The position numbers were made by a program, and so were the translations under genes. From Embleya scabrispora DSM 41855 (lineage in GTDB: Bacteria; Actinomycetota; Actinomycetes; Streptomycetales; Streptomycetaceae), in contig NZ_KB889651.1 in assembly GCF_000372745.1 (NCBI RefSeq), forward strand, positions 124,001-188,000: 64,000 nucleotides of DNA, read 5' to 3'. Shown piece by piece: positions 8,563 to 15,992 of this stretch. The notes under the pieces are model-generated. The model searched no databases, was not told the DNA's origin, and saw nothing but the letters and a program-made list of their open reading frames with translations. How positions within the stretch are numbered: the stretch's first letter is position 1; each line of letters begins with the position of its first letter.

Positions 8563-10638
8563 TCACTTCAGCGCTTCGCGCAGCAGCGCCGGCAGCGGCC
8601 GGTTGTGCAGGATGTGCAACCGGGACACCGCTCTGGTCAGCACCACGTACAGGCGGCCCGCCCCGCGTGCCTCGGCGGCCACGATCGCGGCCGGCTCGAC
8701 CACCACCACGTGGTCGTACTCCAGCCCCTTGGCCAGCGTCGCCGGCAGTACGGTCACCCGTACGGCGCCGGTCGGGTCCGGTGCGTCCGCCGTCGTGGTC
8801 GCGACGTCGGCGTCGGCGAGCGCGGCACCCAGCGCCTGCGTCCGCGCGCCGTCCGCGATCACCCCGATCGAGCCGGGTCGGCCCAGCGCGGCGCGCACCG
8901 CCTCGACCGTCGCGGCGACCGGGTCGGCCACCTCGCGGATGGTCAGCTCGCCGTCCTCGCGCAACGACCGGGCCGCGGGTACGTCCACGTCCAGCCCGGC
9001 GAGCAGCCGGTTCGCCAGCGCGACGATCACCGCGGGCACCCGGAAGCCGACGGTCAGCGGCGCCACCTCCGCCTCGGGTCGGCCCAGGTGGGCAAGCAAC
9101 TCGGGCCAGGTGCGGGCGGACCAGGGCGTGGTGCCCTGGGCCAGGTCGCCGAGCACGGTCACCGAGCCGGAGCCGATCCGCCTGGCCAGCGCGCGGCACT
9201 GCATCGGGGACAGGTCCTGGGCCTCGTCGACCACCACGTGGCCATAGGTCGGCGGCCGCTCGATCAGGCCGCCGACCTCGTCGAGCAGGACCAGGTCGGC
9301 GGCCGTCCAGCGGGCGCTCCGCCACGAGCGCGGTGGCCGGGTCCATCGGATCGCCCGCTGTTCGTCGGCGGTGAGGATGCCGTCGGCCGCGGCGGCCAGT
9401 ACCTGCGAGTCGCCGAGCAGCTCGGCGAGGACCTGCTCGGGGTGCACCCTGGGCCAACAATGGTCGACGAACCCGCCGACGGCCTTCGAGCGGCCCATCC
9501 GGCGCAGCCAATCTCCGGTCGGCGGACCGGAGTTGCGCTCGGCCTGGCGTTGCAGCAGGGCCACCGCGCGGGCCCGGATCCGCTCCCTGCCGACCTGGTA
9601 GGGGGCGTCCTCGGCACGCACCCCGTCGACGATCCGGGTCAGTTCGTCCAGGGCGATCCGGCGCCGATAGGAGCCGTCGGGTACGGCGACCGGTTCCTTC
9701 GGGGCGACGACCCGGGCGTAGAGCGCGCGGCGCAGCACGGTCGCCATCCGGGGATCGTGCTTGACCACCTCGGCGGCGGGTTCGTCCCGGGCGCCGACCG
9801 GGTGCCGGCCGACCTCGTCGTCGATGGTGGCCTGCCGGATGCCGGTCTCGCCCAGGGCGGGCAGCACCTCGGAGATGTAGCGCAGGAAGGCCCGGTTGGG
9901 GCCGACGATCAGCAGGCCGGCGCGTTGGACGCGCTGCGGGTAGGTGTAGAGGAGGTAGGCCGCGCGGTGCAGGCCGACGGCTGTCTTGCCGGTGCCCGGA
10001 GCGCCCTGTACGCAGATCGAGGCGCTCGGGTCGCGGCGGACCAGGTCGTCCTGTTCGGGCTGGATGGTGGCGACGATGTCGCGCATCGGGCCGACCCGGG
10101 GCCGGCCGATCTCGCTTGCCAGGATCGCCCCGGCGCCGCCGGCATCGGCCGCGTTCGGCTCGGGATGCGCGGCGAGGTGCTCGTCCTCCAGGCTGGTCAG
10201 GTCCTCGGCGGCGCCGGTGCTCCACGGTGCCCAACCGAACCGGCGGCGGATCGCGACACCCTGCGGGTCGCGGGCACTGGCTCGGTAGAAGGCCCGGGAG
10301 ATCGGCGCGCGCCAGTCGACCACGAGCGGCGGGACGGCCGGATCGGTGCCGATCCGGCGCCGACCGATGTGATAGCAGCCGCCTCGGTGCTCACCGGCGG
10401 CCTCCGTCCCGACGAAGTCCAGGCGGCCGAAGAACAGTGGGGTGTCCGGGAGTTCGTCCATCTCCCGGGCGCGGCTGCGCAGCGTGTAGCCGAGCGCTTC
10501 GGCGTCCGCGCCGGAGGCGGAGACGTCGGCGCCGGTGAGCACGTGTTCGGCGGCGCCCGCGACCATCGCGGCCATCGCCTCGCGGCAGACCTCGTGGTAG
10601 GCGCGCTCCCGATCGAGTTCGGCATCGAGTGGCGTCAT
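8563..10638 (-). CDS. HelD-like superfamily 1 ATPase (RNA polymerase-associated helicase-like)
   Basis: A 691-residue UvrD/Rep-type ATPase. An N-terminal charged helical arm (residues 1-60) is followed by FFGRLDF and VVDWRAPISRAFYRA, both typical of HelD. Then come a Q-motif region (ATIQPEQDDLV), Walker A QGAPGTGKT (about 211-219), Walker B VVVDEAQDLSPMQ, and motif VI RLYVVLTRAVSRL near the end. HelD proteins bind RNA polymerase and remove stalled or inactive enzyme; some relatives protect against rifamycins. The gene lies 32 bases downstream of a TetR gene, with an inverted repeat and a -10-like TATCCT six bases before the ATG, and no Shine-Dalgarno. Confidence 0.88.
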   Translation of the reverse strand: MTPLDAELDRERAYHEVCREAMAAMVAGAAEHVLTGADVSASGADAEALGYTLRSRAREMDELPDTPLFFGRLDFVGTEAAGEHRGGCYHIGRRRIGTDPAVPPLVVDWRAPISRAFYRASARDPQGVAIRRRFGWAPWSTGAAEDLTSLEDEHLAAHPEPNAADAGGAGAILASEIGRPRVGPMRDIVATIQPEQDDLVRRDPSASICVQGAPGTGKTAVGLHRAAYLLYTYPQRVQRAGLLIVGPNRAFLRYISEVLPALGETGIRQATIDDEVGRHPVGARDEPAAEVVKHDPRMATVLRRALYARVVAPKEPVAVPDGSYRRRIALDELTRIVDGVRAEDAPYQVGRERIRARAVALLQRQAERNSGPPTGDWLRRMGRSKAVGGFVDHCWPRVHPEQVLAELLGDSQVLAAAADGILTADEQRAIRWTRPPRSWRSARWTAADLVLLDEVGGLIERPPTYGHVVVDEAQDLSPMQCRALARRIGSGSVTVLGDLAQGTTPWSARTWPELLAHLGRPEAEVAPLTVGFRVPAVIVALANRLLAGLDVDVPAARSLREDGELTIREVADPVAATVEAVRAALGRPGSIGVIADGARTQALGAALADADVATTTADAPDPTGAVRVTVLPATLAKGLEYDHVVVVEPAAIVAAEARGAGRLYVVLTRAVSRLHILHNRPLPALLREALK

Positions 10639-10644
10639 ACCGAA

Positions 10645-10679
10645 AGGATAGTGCAACTCGGTTAAAAATGTTACCGAGT
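10645..10679 (-). promoter_or_regulatory. Leaderless-type promoter with TetR operator-like inverted repeat
   Basis: On the minus strand TATCCT (TANNNT) lies exactly six bases before the ATG of the HelD-like gene, the geometry of a leaderless transcript. Just upstream, in the -35 zone, are 7-base arms ACTCGGT/ACCGAGT separated by 10 bases. The repeat overlaps the stop codon of the TetR gene. The natural reading is an internal promoter repressed by that TetR protein. Confidence 0.55.
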
Positions 10680-11336
10680 AATGGTCGCGTATCGGGTCAG
10701 TCCCTCGGCCAGCCGATCGAAAGCCCGCTCCGCCGTCGCCCGCGCCACCGGATGCAGGGCCGCCGCGCGTTCGCCCGCCGCGATCCGCCGCCAATTCTCC
10801 CGGGCCAGGATCCGCTGCACCGCGATGATCTGCCCGGCCGCCAACCGCGCCTGCATCCCGTCCGCGTCCACGTCCGCGTCCACGTCCGAAGCCGCGGCGC
10901 CCAGCGCGTCGGCCAGCGCCTGCTCCGAACGTTCGGTGTACGCGTACAACCGGGCCACCAGGCTCGGGGTCCCGTACAGCAGCCCGTGGAAGGCCAGTAC
11001 CTGCGGATGGTCGCTGAGCCCGGTCACCGGATCGTGCCGATCCAATCCGGCCAGGAAGTGCAGGCGCAGCGCCGCCAGCGCCGAAACGCCCGCCGGCCGC
11101 CCGGCCACCACCCGGCCGGCCTCGTCCTGGTGGTCGGCGAACCGGTGCAGCACCAGGTCCTCCTTGGTCGGGAAGTACCGGAACAGCGTCGGCTTGGAGA
11201 CCTCCGCGGCGTCCGCGATCTCGGCGACCGACACCGCATCGAAGCCCCTCGCCAGGAACAACCCGATCGCGACATCGGAGATCGTCGCCGCCATCCGCAG
11301 CCGCTTGCGCTCGCGCAACCCCATCTCACCGCTCAT
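10671..11336 (-). CDS. TetR/AcrR family transcriptional regulator
   Basis: A 221-residue repressor. The HTH is complete: MAATISDVAIGLFLARGFDAVSVAEIADAAEVSKPTLFRYFPTKEDL, shown here only as the span of residues 15-60. The C-terminal helical domain is of unknown ligand specificity. An alternative ATG four codons later (MGLRERK) is equally possible; neither has a strong Shine-Dalgarno. It is directly followed by the HelD-like gene on the same strand, and the stop codon lies inside an operator-like repeat, so it probably regulates that gene and perhaps itself. Confidence 0.9.
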   Translation of the reverse strand: MSGEMGLRERKRLRMAATISDVAIGLFLARGFDAVSVAEIADAAEVSKPTLFRYFPTKEDLVLHRFADHQDEAGRVVAGRPAGVSALAALRLHFLAGLDRHDPVTGLSDHPQVLAFHGLLYGTPSLVARLYAYTERSEQALADALGAAASDVDADVDADGMQARLAAGQIIAVQRILARENWRRIAAGERAAALHPVARATAERAFDRLAEGLTRYATITR

Positions 11337-11425
11337 GCGGGGCACCCTACGCCGAGCGGGGACGAGTACGGTCCGGCCCGTCCGGCGATCGCATACGGCG
11401 GACCGCGGGATCGACGGCGGGGTGG

Positions 11426-12061
11426 TTACGCGGCGTCCACGACGCCGATCTCGCGCGCCTGGAGTCCCGCGATCACCACGTCCGCCACCGACCGCGATCC
11501 GCATCCGTCGATGTCCACCACGATCGCGTGCCGAGGGTCGGCTTCGAGAGCGAGCGCGACATGCGCCTCCGCGATGCGCTCCAGCGCGCCACGGCGGGTC
11601 AGCCAGCCCCGGTCGTCGGCGGAGAGCACCTGCTGCGCGGACAGTCGGTCGCGCAGCGTACGGGCCGAGGCGGTCAGGTGGACCGTGACCGTCGGCTCCT
11701 CCAGCACGGCCCGGTACTCGGCGACCTGGGCGCTGAGCCTGCTCCCGTCGGCACGGTAGATCACCGCACCGTCGGCGGCCACGCCGGCCGCCCAGGTGTG
11801 CACGATCACCGGCCCCGCCGAGCGCTGTCGCCTGACCAGCGCGTCGGCCCGGAGCAACCCGGCCAGGCCGAGGCCGTATCCGGCGCGGGCGTCGAGGCGG
11901 ATCGATTCGGCACGCCCGGCGATCGGCGTGCAGCCGAGCGCGGCGCCGAGGGTATCGGCGAGCGCGGCGCCGCCCGCGCCGGGCGGCCCCTCGATCGCGA
12001 TGAACGTGTGGTGGTCGGTGCGCCCGGCGGGAGCGGGCCCTGCGAGCGTGGTCGGGGTCAT
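11426..12061 (-). CDS. P-loop NTPase-like protein with degenerate Walker A (kinase-like)
   Basis: A 211-residue protein resembling nucleoside/nucleotide kinases of the dTMP kinase type: FIAIEGPPGAGG sits at the place of the P-loop, followed by a LID-like SARTLRDRLSAQQVL region and a C-terminal hydrophobic strand (AIVVDIDG). The normal GxxGxGK[ST] reads GPPGAGGA, so both the phosphate-binding lysine and the Ser/Thr are missing. Conventional ATP binding is therefore unlikely. AGGA lies 8 bases before the ATG. It lies upstream of the TetR gene on the same strand with an 89-base gap. Function unknown. Confidence 0.65.
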   Translation of the reverse strand: MTPTTLAGPAPAGRTDHHTFIAIEGPPGAGGAALADTLGAALGCTPIAGRAESIRLDARAGYGLGLAGLLRADALVRRQRSAGPVIVHTWAAGVAADGAVIYRADGSRLSAQVAEYRAVLEEPTVTVHLTASARTLRDRLSAQQVLSADDRGWLTRRGALERIAEAHVALALEADPRHAIVVDIDGCGSRSVADVVIAGLQAREIGVVDAA

Positions 12062-12413
12062 CGCGGTGTCCTGATTCGCTGGGATGGCCGTCGGTCGCGG
12101 ACGGACCCGTCCGATCATGCGAGCACGTCGCCGGCCGTCGCCCCTCCACGGTGCCTGATCCCGGGATGCCCCCGCAGGATCGACCGGGCGAACATCAGAC
12201 GACCACGAGGGTACCCGGCGGGGCGGCCGAACATCGAACTCGCACTGCGTGAAGGCCCGTTCACGCTCACACACCGCACATTCCGGGACCTTCCCCACTC
12301 CGCCGCGCCCGGGGTGCGTCCCGGCTCCACCGGCGGAGGACCGGCGCCGGCCCGCCACGCTGATCGGCCGCCCATACGGACAAACCCGACGGTCCCTCGG
12401 TTAGGCTCCCCGG
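12062..12413. other. Intergenic region, 352 bases, divergent promoters
   Basis: The space between the P-loop gene and the HD-domain gene holds no credible ORF. The right end carries the HD gene's -10-like box (listed separately). GTTCACGCTCAC resembles half of a PhoP box but has no second matching repeat, so it was not called. Confidence 0.6.
12402..12407 (+). promoter_or_regulatory. Leaderless -10 box of the HD-domain gene
   Basis: TAGGCT (TANNNT) ends exactly six bases before the ATG and there is no Shine-Dalgarno. This matches the spacing of leaderless actinomycete transcripts. No good -35 is visible. Confidence 0.5.
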
Positions 12414-13016
12414 ATGTCACAGCTTCCGACGGTCGCCGAGATCACCGCACTGCACAAGGCATACGCACCGAGCCGAGCGGTCTTCGACAAGGTGCACACG
12501 CACTGCGGGATCGTCTGGCGGATCGCCGAGCAGTTGCTGACCGGACCCGGCGGTGCCGGCGTCGACCGCGACCTGGTCCGGGCCGGGTGCCTGCTGCACG
12601 ACATCGGGGTCTACCGGCTCTACGACGAGACCGGCCGACTGGACGGCGCCAACTACGTGCGACACGGACTGCTCGGTGTGGAGATCCTGCGCAAGGAGGG
12701 CCTGCCCGAGTCGCTGCACCGGTTCTGCTCGTGCCACACCGGCGTCGGGCTGACCCGGCACGACGTACTGAGCCGGCAGTTGCCGATCCCGGTGGACGAC
12801 TACGTCGCCGAGTCGGCCCAGGAGCGCCTGGTGATGTACGCGGACAAGTTCCACAGCAAATCGAACCCGCCACGCTTTTTGCGCCCCGACACGTTCGCCG
12901 CGAAGATCCGGCGCTTCGGGGACGACAAGGTGGTCGGGTTCCAGGCGCTGGCAGAGGAGTTCGGCACCCCCGAGCTGGAGCCGCTGGCAGCCGAGTTCGG
13001 GCACCGCATCACCTGA
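12414..13016 (+). CDS. HD domain-containing metal-dependent phosphohydrolase
   Basis: A 200-residue HD protein. The metal ligands are visible in order: a histidine in VHTHCGIVWRI, the HD pair in CLLHDIGVYRLYD, a histidine in CSCHTGVG, and an aspartate in VMYADKFHS. The family hydrolyses phosphomonoesters or nucleotides; this subgroup is close to the small uncharacterised HD proteins often compared with YfbR or UbaN-like enzymes. The substrate is unknown. The gene is followed by a hairpin and then the MMPL gene. Confidence 0.88.
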   Translation: MSQLPTVAEITALHKAYAPSRAVFDKVHTHCGIVWRIAEQLLTGPGGAGVDRDLVRAGCLLHDIGVYRLYDETGRLDGANYVRHGLLGVEILRKEGLPESLHRFCSCHTGVGLTRHDVLSRQLPIPVDDYVAESAQERLVMYADKFHSKSNPPRFLRPDTFAAKIRRFGDDKVVGFQALAEEFGTPELEPLAAEFGHRIT

Positions 13017-13080
13017 GCGGGTGGAACGGGGCCGGCCCGGGGTCCGCGGCCGGAACATCTTCGCCGGTTTCCCGGCCGGC

Positions 13081-13101
13081 GCGCCGGTGGATCGCCGGCG
13101 C
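13081..13101 (+). terminator. Hairpin after HD gene
   Basis: A perfect 7-bp G/C stem GCGCCGG/CCGGCGC with a 7-base loop lies 65 bases after the HD stop codon and before the MMPL gene. There is no T-run. A likely terminator. Confidence 0.45.
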
Positions 13102-13206
13102 GGGCGGGCCGGGTGAATCGTTTCTCGACGGGTGTCACATTCGCCGCGCGGGTCGTGTCAGCACAGTGACCGAAGCGGCGCAGGACGAGACCCCGGGCGA
13201 GCCACC

Positions 13207-15342
13207 ATGACCACACAGACGTCCCCTTCCCAACCGGCCGACGTGCCCTCTCCCGCACCACCGCCCACGCTCTTCGGGCGCTACGCCTCGTTCGTCGCCG
13301 GGCGGCGCTCGAAATGGGTGGTACTGGTGTGCTGGCTGTTGCTGATCGGCGTCGGCGGTTCGCCGGCCGCCAAGCTCGGCTCGGTGCAGAACAACGAGCA
13401 ACAGACCTGGTTGCCGGCGGATTCCCAGGCCACCAGGGCGCTGGACATCGCCGACGAGCACTTCACCGAGAAGGGCATCCTGACCGCGGTCGTGGTCTAC
13501 ACCCGCGCTCGGGGACTCACCCCGGCCGACCTGACCCGAATCGGCGAGGCCCGGAGCCGACTGCGCGAGCGAGGGATGGCCGCGGCGGAGATTGCGGACG
13601 TCGTGGTGTCGCAGGACCACAAGGCGGCCTACCTCACCGTGCCGCTGAAGGCCGACAGGAGCGACAACGCGGTGCTCGGCGACGCGGTCGAGGCCGTGCG
13701 CAAGCTCACCGGAAACGACATACCCGCCGGACTCGACGTCCGCATCGCCGGCCGGGCGGGCAACCTCGCCGACTTCATCGACGTGTATTCGGGCATGGAC
13801 GCGGCGCTCCTGGGCACCACGTTGGCGATCGTGGCGCTGCTGTTGTTGATCACCTACCGCAGTCCGGTGTTGTGGCTGATCCCGCTGATCTCGGTGGCAT
13901 TGGCCGGTCAGGTCGCCTCCGGCGTGGTGTACCTGCTCGCCAGGTACGCGGGGCTGGTGGTCAACGGGCAGAGTTCGTACGTGCTGGTCGTGCTGGTTCT
14001 GGGCGTCGGCACCGACTACGCGCTGCTGCTGATCGCGCGCTATCGCGAGGAGTTGCACCGCCACGAGGATCGACACGAGGCGATGGCGGCGGCATTGACC
14101 CGCTGTCTGCCCGCGATCGCCGCGTCCGCCGCCACGGTGGGCATCGCCACGCTGTGCCTGGTCTTCGGCAGCATGAACTCCACCCGCGGTCTGGGACCGG
14201 TGGTGGCCATCGGCGTGGTGATCGTGTTCTGCGCGATGACCTCGCTGTTGCCCGCGTTCCTGGTGATCCTCGGCCGGTGGGTGTTCTGGCCGCTGATCCC
14301 GCGCCATGCGGTGGGCTACGAAGGTGTGGGTGTGGAGCGCGAACACGGCGCGTGGGGGCGGGTCTCGCGCGCGGTGGGCCTGCGGCCCCGGCCGATCTGG
14401 ATCGGCAGCGTGCTGGTGCTGGTGGCACTGGCGTGCGGTGCGCTCACCCTGGGCAGCGGGCAGACCCAGGGCGAGCAGTTCACCAAGCGGGTCGACTCGG
14501 TGATCGGCCAGGAACGACTCGGCGAGCACTTCCCGGCCGGCTCGTCGGCGCCCGCGGACGTGTACGTGCGCAGCGTGGGTGCCGCCGCGACGGTGCGCCT
14601 GCTGCCGAGTGTGCCCGGGGTGAACTCGGCGGCCGAGGTGGCGAGTTCCGGCGGCTGGACGCACATCGCCGCGGTGTTGCGGGACAGTCCCGACACCCGA
14701 GCGGCCCGGGACACCGTCGAGCGGATCCGCGCGACGCTGCACTCGGGACCGGCGGAGGTCCGCTCGGCGCTGGTCGCCGGGCAGAGCGCGGTCGCGTTGG
14801 ACACCTCGCAGGCACAGGGCGAGGAGGAGAAGTTGCTGATCCCGCTGATTCTCGCGGTGGTGCTGCTCATGCTCGTGGTGCTGCTGCGCGCACTGGTCGC
14901 GCCGGTCGTGCTGCTGTTGTCGGTGGTGCTCTCGTTCGGCTCCGCGGTCGGTGCCGCGGCGCTGATCTATCACGCGCTGGGTTACCCGCGGATCGATCGT
15001 GGCCTGGTGCTGTTCGGTTTCCTGTTCCTGGTCGCGCTCGGCGTGGACTACACGATCTTCCTGATGACCCGGGCCAGGGAGGAGGTCCGGGTGCGCGGGC
15101 ACCGCGAGGGTGTGCTCACCGGGTTGACCGTGACCGGCGGTGTGATCACCTCGGCCGGTCTCGTACTGGCGGCCACGTTCGCCGCGCTGACCGTGATCCC
15201 GACGGTGAACTCGCTGCAACAGGGCGTCCTGGTCGCGGTGGGCGTGCTTCTGGACACCTTCCTGGTCCGCAGCCTGCTGATCCCGGCATTGGCGCTGGAG
15301 ATCGGCCCCCGGTTCTGGCGGCCGGGACATGCGAAAGACTGA
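13207..15342 (+). CDS. MMPL family RND-type transporter
   Basis: A 711-residue membrane transporter of the MmpL group, which exports lipids, polyketides or siderophores using proton motive force. It has the two-fold RND plan. TM1 follows a short cytoplasmic tail (SKWVVLVCWLLLIG), then a periplasmic porter domain, then TM2-6 with GVGTDYALLLIARYREEL. A second porter domain comes next, then TM8-12 with ALGVDYTIFLMTRAREE; the GxxxDY motifs carry the proton-relay residues. The start was placed at the ATG MTTQTSP; a longer GTG frame exists but adds low-quality sequence. A second MMPL gene is found near 48 kb. Confidence 0.92.
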   Translation: MTTQTSPSQPADVPSPAPPPTLFGRYASFVAGRRSKWVVLVCWLLLIGVGGSPAAKLGSVQNNEQQTWLPADSQATRALDIADEHFTEKGILTAVVVYTRARGLTPADLTRIGEARSRLRERGMAAAEIADVVVSQDHKAAYLTVPLKADRSDNAVLGDAVEAVRKLTGNDIPAGLDVRIAGRAGNLADFIDVYSGMDAALLGTTLAIVALLLLITYRSPVLWLIPLISVALAGQVASGVVYLLARYAGLVVNGQSSYVLVVLVLGVGTDYALLLIARYREELHRHEDRHEAMAAALTRCLPAIAASAATVGIATLCLVFGSMNSTRGLGPVVAIGVVIVFCAMTSLLPAFLVILGRWVFWPLIPRHAVGYEGVGVEREHGAWGRVSRAVGLRPRPIWIGSVLVLVALACGALTLGSGQTQGEQFTKRVDSVIGQERLGEHFPAGSSAPADVYVRSVGAAATVRLLPSVPGVNSAAEVASSGGWTHIAAVLRDSPDTRAARDTVERIRATLHSGPAEVRSALVAGQSAVALDTSQAQGEEEKLLIPLILAVVLLMLVVLLRALVAPVVLLLSVVLSFGSAVGAAALIYHALGYPRIDRGLVLFGFLFLVALGVDYTIFLMTRAREEVRVRGHREGVLTGLTVTGGVITSAGLVLAATFAALTVIPTVNSLQQGVLVAVGVLLDTFLVRSLLIPALALEIGPRFWRPGHAKD

Positions 15343-15408
15343 GCCGTCGCAGGCCGACCTGCGAAAGCGTCGATCATCCGAGCGAGCCGATCCGGAGGCA
15401 GCGTCACC

Positions 15409-15876
15409 ATGACCCCACCGCCATCCCCTCCCCGCACCGCCGAGCAGCGCAAGCAGGACACCCTCGACCGGCTCGAACACGACGTGGACGCGTGGGTGGC
15501 CACCGCCGACGCGAAGACCGGGACGCCGTACCTGGTGCCGCTGTCCTTCCTGTGGGACGGCAGCACGCTGCTGATCGCGACCGCCTCGGCGAGTCCGACC
15601 GCCCGCAACCTGCTGGCCGGCGGCACGCTGCGGCTGGGGATCGGCCCGACCCGGGACGTGGTCATGATCGAGGCCACCGCCGAGCCCCTCACGACAACCG
15701 AGATCCCCGGTGACGCGGCCGACGACTTCGCCGCGACGACCGGCTTCGACCCACGGACACTCACCACCTCCTATCACTACTTCCGTATTCGCCCGAATCT
15801 GGTGCAAGCCTGGCGCGAGGCGAACGAGATCGAGGGTCGCGAGGTGCTCCGCGACGGCACCTGGCTGGTTCCGTAG
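15409..15876 (+). CDS. Pyridoxamine 5'-phosphate oxidase-fold protein (FMN or F420 binding)
   Basis: A 155-residue split-barrel flavoprotein. Typical marks are WVATADAKTGTPYLVPLSFLWDGSTLLIAT near the N-terminus, RNLLAGGTLRLGIG, and VMIEATAEPL. The C-terminus ends with the conserved HYFRIRPNLVQAWREANE block, as in the actinomycete F420/FMN-dependent group. The reaction is unknown. GGAGG lies 11 bases before the ATG. It follows the MMPL gene by 66 bases and may be co-transcribed. Confidence 0.87.
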   Translation: MTPPPSPPRTAEQRKQDTLDRLEHDVDAWVATADAKTGTPYLVPLSFLWDGSTLLIATASASPTARNLLAGGTLRLGIGPTRDVVMIEATAEPLTTTEIPGDAADDFAATTGFDPRTLTTSYHYFRIRPNLVQAWREANEIEGREVLRDGTWLVP

Positions 15877-15912
15877 CCGCGAGTGTTGCGACGTGCCGGG
15901 TTCTCGACCGGC

Positions 15913-15988
15913 CCGCCGCCGGTCTCGCATGGGTGCCGGCGGCGGGGGTCGTCGGGGGCTCGGCTGCCGGGGGACGGCGGCAGCCGAG
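15913..15988. terminator. Two tandem terminator hairpins between convergent genes
   Basis: A 10-bp perfect stem (CCGCCGCCGG and its complement, 13-base loop) is followed by an 11-bp perfect stem (CTCGGCTGCCG and its complement, 8-base loop). They separate the PPOX gene from the convergent chitinase gene and can act on both strands. Confidence 0.7.
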
Positions 15989-15992
15989 CGGG

